Assembly: GCA_014377485.1 (NCBI GenBank)
Contig: JACMPM010000004.1
Span: 1-53,742, forward strand
Origin: Bacteriovorax sp.
GTDB taxonomy: Bacteria; Bdellovibrionota; Bacteriovoracia; Bacteriovoracales; Bacteriovoracaceae
Length of the DNA: 53,742 bases
Direction: 5' to 3'
Shown: positions 44,804 through 52,500 of the stretch, piece by piece
Layout of the letters: each line of letters starts with the position of its first letter
Numbering within the stretch: position 1 is the stretch's first letter
Position numbers and translations under genes: made by a program
Notes under the pieces: model-generated
Told to the model about the DNA's origin: nothing
Seen by the model: the letters and a program-made list of their open reading frames with translations, nothing else
The model's database searches: none

Positions 44804-46485
44804 ATCGATGATTTAGGAACACAACCAATACGTTTATCTGTCGTTACTGCTGTGGTTGATTGCCCGGTTGGAATGTTCCCGTTTAAGGTATTTGGCGATC
44901 TCACTGTGAAGAGTTTTCTATTTCCAGCAACCATAGGATCCATCGTTGTGCTGGTTGGCCAGTAGTAGTAAATGGTCTTAGTGTTCATTGATGATTGATC
45001 GGCCTTAATTTTTAAACCGTTCTGTATGTAAAAGCCATAAGTTTTAACTGTAGATTCTGTGACAAACATTGTTCCGTAAATTGTTTTAAAATTTGATACG
45101 TCCTGAATTGTCTCAGCTTCTTTTTCGGCCAAAAATAATCCTTCAGTGTCATCCATATATTCTTTCAGAAGACTAAATAGCGGATCGGTACTATTGAAAT
45201 CAGTTTGGGTCGGACAAAAAGTTTTTCCAGTTTTAGGATCGGTGAAAGGAACCATCATATAGCCCAATGGAATATTGGCCGTCGAAGTAGAAGTGGTTGT
45301 AGGTCTGTTTGGATAGTTGATCAGTTTAAAAATATCAATCAGGTTCACTGTAACATGATACTCATTATAGAGTCTGGTCGTTAAAGTCTTATTGATGATG
45401 AGTCCAGTATTTTCTAAATTTACAAACCGCGGATCTGCTTTATCCCACATGGCTAGTGCTTGTGGAATCATTTCCAAACGAGGATATTCCGCACTGTCAT
45501 TTCCAGGATGAAGTTGTTCATCGTGACAGACAACTTGTGACTGATTAGATCCACCAGCAGGTGGAATTGGCGGAGGAGTTTCGTTGGAAGCGAAATAATA
45601 AAAAACGCGTGCGTAAGAAGTTCTTAGTATTTGTCCTGCAGTATTAACAGTCCCACCATAAGTCATACATGTGTATTGGTTGATCGGAGTAACTTTCAGC
45701 GCTCCCAATTGAGTTGTATCTTCTACAACTTGAGTTTTACGACGAAGCTGAAATTCTTTTGACACAGCATTAGATCCAGTTCCGCTTTCAATAATTTTTA
45801 CAATATAAGTTTTATCTAGAGCGAGAGACAGAATATTGGCCGTGAGTGAGTTGCTGCCAACGCCGATTGTGACTGGGATATTGCTAATAGTTGTCGCACC
45901 ATCGGTTGCACTTAAAAAACATTGCGGTTGTCCGGTTTCACCATTGAGCGGAACATGACACCAGTTGTAAAGATTTCCAAGATTAGTATTGAGGGCAATA
46001 TCAGTTCCAATAATAGTATTTAAGTAAAGAGTAGGTGAAGTAGATGTTGGTTGAGAAGCACAAGTCGCGGCACAGTCACTGATCAGGTCCGATTTTCCAT
46101 TGATACAAGAACAAAAATCACTTTTAATATCAATTTGATTTGTTGGACGAGCAGTTTTAACGACGTCTTCAACACATAGGCCTGCCGATCCGTTTATTTT
46201 AGCAAGAAGAGCTGCATCTGCTGCAGTTTTTGCTGTTGTAAGTTCAGTGGCACTGGCCAAGTGAACGCCGCTTGGAGCGGTAGTCGTTGTACTTGCACAA
46301 CTTGTAGTACAAACACCAGGCTGAGATAAAATTAAAAAACTAGTTCCACAACCAATGGTTGTTTTAGTGATGGAAAAATCATTAACGAGTCCGCGTTTTT
46401 TCAAGACACCAGGATCGGTGACACAACCTGCAGATAGCAAAGCCACGGTTAGAAAAATAAATGCTGGCATCTTTAAGAATTTCAT
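44800..46485 (-). CDS. Large lipoprotein, unknown
   Basis: 561 residues. Signal peptide with lipobox SAGC at about residue 21. Cys-rich, Ser/Thr-rich N-terminal third (CGTSFLILSQPGVCTTSCAS), similar in style to the giant lipoprotein at 30211. No catalytic motif recognised. Convergent with the gene ending at 44803, overlapping by 4 bases. Confidence 0.75.
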   Translation of the reverse strand: MKFLKMPAFIFLTVALLSAGCVTDPGVLKKRGLVNDFSITKTTIGCGTSFLILSQPGVCTTSCASTTTTAPSGVHLASATELTTAKTAADAALLAKINGSAGLCVEDVVKTARPTNQIDIKSDFCSCINGKSDLISDCAATCASQPTSTSPTLYLNTIIGTDIALNTNLGNLYNWCHVPLNGETGQPQCFLSATDGATTISNIPVTIGVGSNSLTANILSLALDKTYIVKIIESGTGSNAVSKEFQLRRKTQVVEDTTQLGALKVTPINQYTCMTYGGTVNTAGQILRTSYARVFYYFASNETPPPIPPAGGSNQSQVVCHDEQLHPGNDSAEYPRLEMIPQALAMWDKADPRFVNLENTGLIINKTLTTRLYNEYHVTVNLIDIFKLINYPNRPTTTSTSTANIPLGYMMVPFTDPKTGKTFCPTQTDFNSTDPLFSLLKEYMDDTEGLFLAEKEAETIQDVSNFKTIYGTMFVTESTVKTYGFYIQNGLKIKADQSSMNTKTIYYYWPTSTTMDPMVAGNRKLFTVRSPNTLNGNIPTGQSTTAVTTDKRIGCVPKSSI

Positions 46486-46721
46486 GTGATTTAACTATTT
46501 CTCCTACTAATCGGATCGACTTAAAGCAGCTAAACTTTAGTCTTTTCTTTTCTTTCTAGGGTCTATTTTAAGTCCACTTTTAAGGAGGGAGTTTTCTATT
46601 TGGAGAGTAGTTGAAAAGGTCTTGATTATTAGCGGTTTAAAGCGATTTGTGAGGGGAGATAAAGAAATAAGGGTGAATATGAACCGCCCTAAATAATGGG
46701 CGAAGAGCGAGGAACATCTGC

Positions 46722-47345
46722 CTATTGAAATTGAACTCCGATGGCGTAGAGTTCATCGTTGTTTAAATTCTTTTTGATAAAGAGTCTGGCGTTTCTAATC
46801 ACTGCCGTTTGAAAATCAGTAGTGAATTTCATAAGAACATCTGCACTAAAATCTATATTACTTATAGTTTCTTTTGAAACAACGATGCAGGCACCACCTT
46901 CTGAAATATTAACCAGCGGACAAGAAAGAGTGATTTCATTTTCCGTATTTTTTGCAGAAAAAACAACTTCAACAAATTTTTTCTCTTCCAAATTAAAATA
47001 TTTTCTTTCGTGAATGCGGAACTCTTGAAGCCTTACCTCCCTTGGAATTTGCAAGGTCATAAATTCTTTTTGATCAACGGCCAATTTTGTTTTAAAAATA
47101 AAATCGTGTTCTTCCAATAAAAAATAAACATCTTTTTTTGGATCGATACGCAACGAATTTTCCTTGGTTACTTTGAGAGTAAAGACACCTTCATCGGCAA
47201 AGAGAGCATGAAAGGTCATTTTTTCCATCAGGCTTCTAGTGCCGTCATCTTGCTTTTGCCAAACCGTTAATGAGCATTCGCCCGTAAGTTTATCGGCCAA
47301 GGTTTTAACAATTTCAGGTCTATTTTTTGAAAATCGGTATTCCAT
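46722..47345 (-). CDS. PilZ-domain protein with N-terminal flagellar-brake-like domain
   Basis: 207 residues. PilZ part at about 105-207: RIHERKYFNLEEKKFVEVVF holds the Arg-rich start and PLVNISEGGACIVVS the NxSxxG motif. The first 100 residues form a beta-rich domain like YcgR N-domains. Probably a c-di-GMP receptor. A weak hairpin CGCCC/GGGCG at 46685-46702 follows without a T run. Confidence 0.8.
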   Translation of the reverse strand: MEYRFSKNRPEIVKTLADKLTGECSLTVWQKQDDGTRSLMEKMTFHALFADEGVFTLKVTKENSLRIDPKKDVYFLLEEHDFIFKTKLAVDQKEFMTLQIPREVRLQEFRIHERKYFNLEEKKFVEVVFSAKNTENEITLSCPLVNISEGGACIVVSKETISNIDFSADVLMKFTTDFQTAVIRNARLFIKKNLNNDELYAIGVQFQ

Positions 47346-47529
47346 ATTCTTGATATGATCGGTCTTAAACTAAAAGTATCAAATATTCTTTTGCATATAT
47401 AAATATTTTCAAGTACTTAACTATGGAGTCTACCAAATTCTAATGCCTTAAAAAGAAGGCGCCTAAAGTTTTCAAGGCTTACGTCCGATATTGTTTATGC
47501 CAAATATAATTGTTTTAAGGAGATAGGCC

Positions 47530-47835
47530 ATGACTAAGGCAGATTTGATCGCAGCACTTGAGAAGCAAGCTAACCTGACTCACAAGCAAGCTGAGACGAT
47601 AATTAATATTACTTTCGATAGTATGATTAAGGCCCTTTATGAAGACGAGAGAATCGAAATCAGAGGCTTTGGATCGTTTGCTAATAGAAACTACAAGGCC
47701 TATGAAGGCCGCAATCCTAAGACCGGCAAGATCGTAAAAGTTCCGCCAAAGAAAGTACCTTTCTTTAAAGTTGGTAAAGAACTTAAAGAAATGGTGGATG
47801 AAGGAAAAGATAAATACGTGATACGCGAAGCTTAA
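47530..47835 (+). CDS. HU/IHF-family DNA-bending protein
   Basis: 101 residues. MTKADLIAALEKQANLTHKQAE, then IRGFGSFANR and the beta-arm RNPKTGKIVKVPPKKVPFFKVGKEL with the intercalating Pro. Longer tail (KYVIREA) than HU. IHF-like rather than HU by the spacing, but the subunit type is not certain. AAGGAG is 9 bases before the start. Confidence 0.92.
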   Translation: MTKADLIAALEKQANLTHKQAETIINITFDSMIKALYEDERIEIRGFGSFANRNYKAYEGRNPKTGKIVKVPPKKVPFFKVGKELKEMVDEGKDKYVIREA

Positions 47836-47900
47836 TACCTAATTTTACATTGACAGTTAAAGGGGGTTCTAGCAGAATCCCCAATAAGTATTTTTCAATT

Positions 47901-47978
47901 GGAGACTTGCCAGAGCAGTCCAATGGAACGGTTTGCAAAACCGTAAAGCCGGCGGTGCGAATCCGCCAGTCTCCTCCA
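47901..47978 (+). tRNA. tRNA-Cys(GCA) with encoded CCA
   Basis: Acceptor stem GGAGACT / AGTCTCC, T discriminator (usual for Cys) and encoded CCA. D-arm CCA/TGG; anticodon stem ACGGT / ACCGT around loop TTGCAAA, anticodon GCA; T-stem GGCGG / CCGCC around loop TGCGAAT. tRNA 3' ends are frequent integration targets and the region behind this one looks accessory. Confidence 0.95.
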
Positions 47979-48285
47979 TCGAAATATGCACAAAATCAAT
48001 TTTTAGATCTGATTTACCCAAAACATTTATCTTATTAATCATTTAGGTTTCGATGACTTAAGCGGTTCCTTTAGTTTCTAGTCTGTCTCTAACTGTCTCG
48101 GACTTTCTACGATTGGCTTATTTGTGCTTACTTTTGTGCTTACTAAAATTTGCGTTACGTTTGGTAAGCACATTGTGTGGTTTTGCCTGTTTTTTACCAC
48201 TCACACGCGTGTAGCCTTAGGATTTTCTAGGACTACACGCTGTGTGGATTTTAACAACGTCTAAGCACTAAAGCATGAGAGTCTA
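47979..48285. other. Repeat-bearing non-coding gap after tRNA-Cys
   Basis: 307 bases without a credible gene. TTGTGCTTAC occurs twice in a row near 48121-48142 and in inverted form (GTAAGCACA) near 48165-48175. A long imperfect hairpin follows at 48202-48246. The reverse strand has a short open frame that ends at TAG and could be the remnant of a gene, but nothing in it is recognisable. No duplicate of the tRNA 3' end was found. Confidence 0.6.
48202..48246. other. Long imperfect hairpin before the XRE gene
   Basis: Left arm CACACGCGTGTAGCCTTAG (48202-48220), loop GATTTT, right arm CTAGGACTACACGCTGTGTG (48227-48246). The pairing is nearly complete apart from one bulge and one mismatch. Located 39 bases before the XRE start; it could be a regulator operator, an RNA structure in the leader, or the end of a mobile element. 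Confidence 0.6.
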
Positions 48286-48630
48286 ATGAGTTCAAATGAT
48301 GAAAAGAGAAACAGAAAAATAGAATTGAGTAGAGAAGCGGAGGTACTGAAGAAAATGCGGGAATTGCGATCTTTGTCGGTTAGAAATGTGGGGGACATGA
48401 TTAATGTTTCCTTTACGACTGTCAGTCATATGGAAAATGGCCGGGCCACAATTCATGATGAGTATCTTCATAAATTTCTTGAGGCGATGGAATTCTCAAG
48501 AGCTGACTTTAAAGAATTTATGAAAGGAAGATTAAAAGATGAAACCTTGAGACTAAATTTTTTTCAGCTTGTGGAAAAAATGGAGCCGTCGAAGCTTGAA
48601 AAAAATTTTGCGGTGATGAGTGTTTTATAA
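48286..48630 (+). CDS. XRE-family helix-turn-helix regulator
   Basis: 114 residues. HTH at about 20-75: LKKMRELRSLSVRNVGDMINVSFTTVSHMENGRATIHDEYLHKFLEAM. Charged N-terminal extension before it and a short tail with Leu/Phe residues. No toxin partner follows directly. GAGAG precedes the ATG. Lies after a large hairpin that could be its operator. Confidence 0.85.
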   Translation: MSSNDEKRNRKIELSREAEVLKKMRELRSLSVRNVGDMINVSFTTVSHMENGRATIHDEYLHKFLEAMEFSRADFKEFMKGRLKDETLRLNFFQLVEKMEPSKLEKNFAVMSVL

Positions 48631-48844
48631 AGCTTTGGTACTGAAAGGTGCTTGGAATTTTTATACTGAGGCTTTCATTAGAAAGCCTTCAACTTTTAAA
48701 TAGCACCAAAGAATTTATCTGTGTCAATATTACTGTTTCGTTTACAATATGCTTGGAGTAAATATGCTCGATTAGCAATGGCATAGCCGCTCTAAGTGAC
48801 TTATCATCAAAATTATAGCAGGGATGATAATCAAGAGGGAATAA

Positions 48845-49459
48845 ATGGATTCAAAGTTTTGGGACAATGTTTATGAATCAAAATCAGAAAATGGAGTCAG
48901 TTGGTATCAAGAAATGCCAAAACATTCACTTGATACTATCTTGTCATTGAATCTTCCCAGTACAGCCAAAATAATTGATGTAGGAGGAGGGCGATCAAAA
49001 CTTTCAGAGTGTCTTTATGAAAAATCATTTAATGACATAACAGTACTAGATATTTCAGAAGCAGCGTTGTTAAAATTAAAAGAGACATTTAACGAAAAAC
49101 TTCCTGACAATCAAATTTCTATCATTACGTCTAATATCGTCGAAGCAAAATTTTCTGAACAGTTTGATCTATGGCACGATCGTGCTGTTTTTCATTTTTT
49201 AACAAATCCAGAGGATCAAAAGAAGTATGTTGAATTACTTTTAAATTCACTTAAGCCTAATGGTTATTTTTTAATTTCAACATTCTCCAAAAAAGGCCCC
49301 AACAAATGCAGTGGCCTTGAAATATGCCAATACGACAAAGACGATCTAGTTTCTAAGTTTTCAAAGTTGGAATTAATAGAGTTTGGTACAGAAGATCATC
49401 ATACGCCATTTGGCACAGTTCAAAACTTTACAAATTGCTTGTTTAAAAAAAGCAACTAG
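48845..49459 (+). CDS. SAM-dependent class I methyltransferase
   Basis: 204 residues. Motif I IIDVGGGRSKL near residue 45, motif II-like VLDISEAAL, FDLWHDRAVFHFL and a later LLLNSLKPNGYFLISTFSKKGP. The opening FWDNVYESKSENGVSWYQ is typical of a small-molecule methyltransferase group. Substrate unknown. GAGGG precedes the ATG. Single gene in the accessory part. Confidence 0.88.
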   Translation: MDSKFWDNVYESKSENGVSWYQEMPKHSLDTILSLNLPSTAKIIDVGGGRSKLSECLYEKSFNDITVLDISEAALLKLKETFNEKLPDNQISIITSNIVEAKFSEQFDLWHDRAVFHFLTNPEDQKKYVELLLNSLKPNGYFLISTFSKKGPNKCSGLEICQYDKDDLVSKFSKLELIEFGTEDHHTPFGTVQNFTNCLFKKSN

Positions 49460-49612
49460 CATAATTTTTTTGTCACTAGTGGCTTTGCTCATAAATGAGA
49501 ATACTTTTAATATGCATCTCACAATAATAGGCAGAGTTTTTCAAAATTAAAAACACGTTCAAATTACACTACTATAAGGTTCAACTATCTCTCAACATTA
49601 ACAGAGCTAATT

Positions 49613-50101
49613 ATGAAAAATATTTTAAAGATTCAAATTCTTACTTTGCTTTTTCTTTCTTATGCTTTTGCCGGTCAATCAGGATCATTCCCAACAAGTC
49701 CAAATCCTTCAGAAACTCCAGGAAAACTTTGTGATAGTCCAACTACTCATCGCTAACCCGAAAATATTAAATACTGCGAAAGAAATGTTGATTCATATAC
49801 AAAAAACGCAGTAATTCAAAAATACGATACACTTTTTGGTTACCATATTGGATCAATGGATCGTAAAGATTTCAAAATTGATCACTTAATCCCTTTATGT
49901 GCTGGAGGAGCAAATAGTACCGAAAATCTTTGGCCACAACACAAAACTGTTTACGAAATTACAGATCCACTTAAACCGGTGCTTTGTCAAAAAATGCAAG
50001 CGGGAAAACTTCTTCAAGTCGACGCTGTCAAACTGATAATTCAAGCAAAAATGAATCTTGATCAAGTTTCAACAATTATGAAAAAACTTAATAGTTTATA
50101 A
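49613..50101 (+). pseudogene. Secreted HNH endonuclease gene with an in-frame stop
   Basis: From the ATG at 49613 the frame runs 163 codons, but codon 48 is TAA (49754-49756). Before it lie a signal peptide (ILTLLFLSYAFA) and LCDSPTTHR; after it PENIKYCERNV and the HNH core IDHLIPLCAGGANSTENLWPQ. In family members I recall, this place has Tyr (RYPE...YCERNV), so one base change from TAC/TAT to TAA explains it. No frameshift is needed. The downstream part alone has an internal ATG at 49856 and could be made without a signal peptide, leaving a truncated product. A recent nonsense mutation or a sequencing error are both possible. Confidence 0.85.
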
Positions 50102-50106
50102 TTCTC

Positions 50107-50122
50107 CTCTCGAAATCGAGGG
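50107..50122 (+). promoter_or_regulatory. Hairpin covering the ribosome binding site of the next gene
   Basis: CTCTCG / CGAGGG, loop AAAT, 6 bp with one T-G pair. The right arm includes GAGGG (50118-50122), the ribosome site for the ATG at 50128. Might limit translation; may also be chance. Confidence 0.35.
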
Positions 50123-50127
50123 CTCAT

Positions 50128-50457
50128 ATGAAAATCCTTTTGTTTTTAATTGTTGTATTCCCACTTAATGCAAATGCTCATTGCCCATTTTCTTTTAAGC
50201 CTGAAAAAGTATGTTTTATGTTAGATCAAAATATATTGTATATCTGGGATCAAAAATTTGAGCATAATGGGCCTTATAAAGACTTGGTTGCAAGTGAGAT
50301 TAGTTCGATAAAAAATAAGGATAAAGTTTTATTCTATTCCAAAATAGCTAGAGGAGTTTATAAGATCGTTAATGAAACCCCTCTAGCATTAGTTGAAATT
50401 GAAATTAAAGGAAAAAATACAAAAAATGTTTTAAAAGTAAAATCGGAAAATAAATAA
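50128..50457 (+). CDS. Small secreted hypothetical protein
   Basis: 109 residues with signal peptide (ILLFLIVVFPLNANA), the mature protein starting HCPFSFKPEKVC. One Cys pair (HCPF...VCF) near the N-terminus; beta-rich thereafter with Lys-rich end. Close after the HNH gene. Unknown. Convergent with the dsbA-like gene. Confidence 0.65.
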   Translation: MKILLFLIVVFPLNANAHCPFSFKPEKVCFMLDQNILYIWDQKFEHNGPYKDLVASEISSIKNKDKVLFYSKIARGVYKIVNETPLALVEIEIKGKNTKNVLKVKSENK

Positions 50458-50483
50458 ATCCGTTTATTATTTTTATTATGTTG

Positions 50484-51167
50484 TTAATTTGTTTTTGAAA
50501 TTTCTTCTTCAATTTTTTCTTTAAAAGAGTTCGGATGAAGATTTTCTAATTTCTTTCCGTTGATAAAAATAGTTGGTGTTCCATTCACTCCTAATTTTTT
50601 ACCATCTTCTAGGTCAATTGAAATTGTTTCCATTCTTTTAAGATCATTTATATCTGTCTGGAATTTTAAAACATCTAAATCTAAATCCTTGGCATATTTT
50701 ATGAAATTTTCTATGGCCGGAACTTGTGAATGCGACCATTCGCTCTGGTTTAAAAATAATAGTTCTTGGAAATCCCAAAATTTTCCCTGAAGAGCTGCTG
50801 CATCTGATGCTTTTGCGGCGAGAGTGGAGTTCCCATGATATAAGGCATACCTCACTGTTAATTGGATATCGTTTTGATAACGTGAAATAATCTCTTTTAC
50901 ATAAGGAGAAAAAGCAGCACACGCTTCACATTCCGGGTCATAAAATTCAACAATTTTGACCTTTGCATTTTCTGGTCCCTTTTTATGGTTAAAATCTCTT
51001 GTTAAATTATCTTGCTTGGTTGGGTTTATGTTTTCATTGAGCTTGTTGTTTTGATTTGTAAAATAAAAAACAATTGCAATTACAACAATTGCAAAAAATG
51101 AACCAAGTATGATTTTTAACTCTCTATTGAGTTGATTTTTTAAAGCTATTTTTTTATTTTTCTTCAT
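50484..51167 (-). CDS. DsbA-type thiol oxidoreductase, membrane-anchored
   Basis: 227 residues. Short basic N-terminus, one membrane helix (LGSFFAIVVIAIVFYF), then a thioredoxin fold with active site CEAC in FYDPECEACAAF and the cis-Pro in GVNGTPTIFINGK. Introduces or reshuffles disulfides outside the cytoplasm (BdbD-like). Overlaps the dsbB-like gene by 14 bases, so made as a pair. Confidence 0.9.
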   Translation of the reverse strand: MKKNKKIALKNQLNRELKIILGSFFAIVVIAIVFYFTNQNNKLNENINPTKQDNLTRDFNHKKGPENAKVKIVEFYDPECEACAAFSPYVKEIISRYQNDIQLTVRYALYHGNSTLAAKASDAAALQGKFWDFQELLFLNQSEWSHSQVPAIENFIKYAKDLDLDVLKFQTDINDLKRMETISIDLEDGKKLGVNGTPTIFINGKKLENLHPNSFKEKIEEEISKTN

Positions 51168-51576
51168 GTGAATTCCTGTAATTTAAGGTTGAGTAAATTG
51201 TTATAATTGTTAACAAGGTGAATGTTAACAAAGCAAGAAGAGGGATTGTAATAAGTCCAAACCATTCTATTTGTTTGGAGGTACAACTTAATCCGGAAGT
51301 ACAAGCTGTGAAACTTTCAATTACTCCATAATATAATAAATTATGATAAATTGAGATAAAAAGCCCTCCAGTTACAAGTGGTGTTGTGTAGTAAATACAA
51401 TTGTTGTCTTTTTTAATGAAGCCAATTGCAAATAGAATAACGAGTGGAAACATACATATTCTTTGCCACCAACAAAGAGAACAAGGTGGAAGTTCAAGTA
51501 CGTTACTAAAATAAAGACTGCCAATGGTTGCTATCGTAGATAACAGCCAAGACAAATAAATGAACTTTGATTTCAT
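51154..51576 (-). CDS. dsbB: DsbB/BdbC-type disulfide-forming membrane protein
   Basis: 140 residues with four membrane helices. First Cys pair in LPPCSLCWWQR, second in CTSGLSC, the quinone-linked relay that reoxidises DsbA. Compact BdbC form. Encoded immediately before the DsbA-like gene in the merR-led cluster. Confidence 0.9.
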   Translation of the reverse strand: MKSKFIYLSWLLSTIATIGSLYFSNVLELPPCSLCWWQRICMFPLVILFAIGFIKKDNNCIYYTTPLVTGGLFISIYHNLLYYGVIESFTACTSGLSCTSKQIEWFGLITIPLLALLTFTLLTIITIYSTLNYRNSHEEK

Positions 51577-51613
51577 CTTATGCTCCTGAATTAATTTTTT
51601 TCTAATATTATTT

Positions 51614-51901
51614 TTAGATGAGTATACTTATCGGGGGGCGGAAAATTGCAGATGCCCAAGTGCATTCAACAAGTTTTTTTTCAGGATAATTATTTGAAAA
51701 TTTTTTTACACTTCTGATTAGATGAAGCTTTGAATAAAAGGGGGAAATCGTAATGTTGCTACAGAAGTTGCAGAACGAACAAAGTTCTATTTTTTGAGTG
51801 GCCGTAGCCGTTTTACATTCACTAAGTGAACAGACTTCTCTCTGCCCGATAGACAAGAAAATAATTGTAAATATTAACATAGTACTGAGAAATTTTATCA
51901 T
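51614..51901 (-). CDS. Small Cys-rich exported protein
   Basis: 95 residues with a signal peptide (FLSTMLIFTIIFLSIG), then Cys residues in VCSLSECK and LCSFCNFC. The CxxC pairs are consistent with metal or disulfide chemistry, and the neighbours are MerR, DsbB and DsbA. Not recognised beyond this. Between merR (52 bases) and dsbB (37 bases) on the same strand. Confidence 0.65.
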   Translation of the reverse strand: MIKFLSTMLIFTIIFLSIGQREVCSLSECKTATATQKIELCSFCNFCSNITISPFYSKLHLIRSVKKFSNNYPEKKLVECTWASAIFRPPISILI

Positions 51902-51953
51902 CCCGTAAATTATAACTGGAAATTAAATGAATTCAAATTATTTAAAAAGTTAC

Positions 51954-52412
51954 TTACTGTATTGATTCATTTTTGTGACCATGGTCTTGTGCTTTATTCT
52001 TAAGTAAAGTTTTCTTAAAGGATAAAGATTCTTTCACTAAACTTTTTACAATCCCACAATTTTCGCTAGTACCCTTTGTGGAGCAACTTTTTGATAAATT
52101 TTCCAATTGTATTTGAAGGAGATTCAAATCAAGAATTTTTTGTTCAATAAGTTTTAAATTTTTCTCAATAATTACATTAGCGCTAGTGCAATCGCTAGCA
52201 GGTTTTAGATTTTTTAATGCTTTAATTTCTTCGAGACCTATTCCAAGCGACCTGCAATGCTGAATAAATTTTATTTCTTCGAGATTTTTATCATTATATG
52301 TTCTGTAGCCATTACTAAGTCGTGCGGGTTTGGTAATTAAATTAAGACTTTCATAATAGCGAATGGTCTCAATGTCTATTTCTAAGAAGGTGGAAACTTG
52401 ACTACGTAGCAT
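51954..52412 (-). CDS. MerR-family metal-responsive regulator (CadR/ZntR/PbrR type)
   Basis: 152 residues. N-terminal MerR HTH (VSTFLEIDIETIRYYESLNLITKP), then the long dimerisation helix, metal-site Cys near residue 78 (SDCTSANVI) and CSTKGTSENCGIV, with a His-containing tail (HGHKN). Cys spacing suits Cd, Zn or Pb. Divergent from the P-type ATPase with its operator between the two. Probably also heads the genes down to 50484. Confidence 0.88.
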   Translation of the reverse strand: MLRSQVSTFLEIDIETIRYYESLNLITKPARLSNGYRTYNDKNLEEIKFIQHCRSLGIGLEEIKALKNLKPASDCTSANVIIEKNLKLIEQKILDLNLLQIQLENLSKSCSTKGTSENCGIVKSLVKESLSFKKTLLKNKAQDHGHKNESIQ

Positions 52413-52438
52413 TAATCTTCTCCCGTAAAATCTAAAAC

Positions 52439-52469
52439 TTGACCCTGTAATCGCTACAGGCTTTAGAAT
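52439..52469 (+). promoter_or_regulatory. MerR-type promoter/operator of the P-type ATPase gene
   Basis: TTGACC (52439-52444), a 19-base spacer instead of 17, and TAGAAT (52464-52469). The spacer holds the dyad CCTGTA-N5-TACAGG, the pattern of ZntR/CadR/PbrR sites (ACCCTGTAG...CTACAGGGT). This overlong spacer is how MerR proteins activate by untwisting DNA. Directed to the ATPase, 32 bases before its ATG. Confidence 0.88.
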
Positions 52470-52500
52470 AGTATAAAGTATTTAAAAAAGGAATCAAAAA

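Noticed and set aside
47850-48038. 62-codon open frame over the tRNA-Cys gene
   Set aside because: It runs through the tRNA and has no ribosome site; chance frame.
47990-48200. Possible C-terminal remnant of an integrase on the minus strand after the tRNA
   Set aside because: The reverse strand is open for about 35 codons ending at TAG, but no integrase motif (the RxxR or Tyr box) is visible, so it is not claimed as a gene.
49856-50101. Short HNH protein starting at 49856
   Set aside because: The frame continues upstream to a signal peptide at 49613 with a lone stop, so this is the downstream part of a broken gene.
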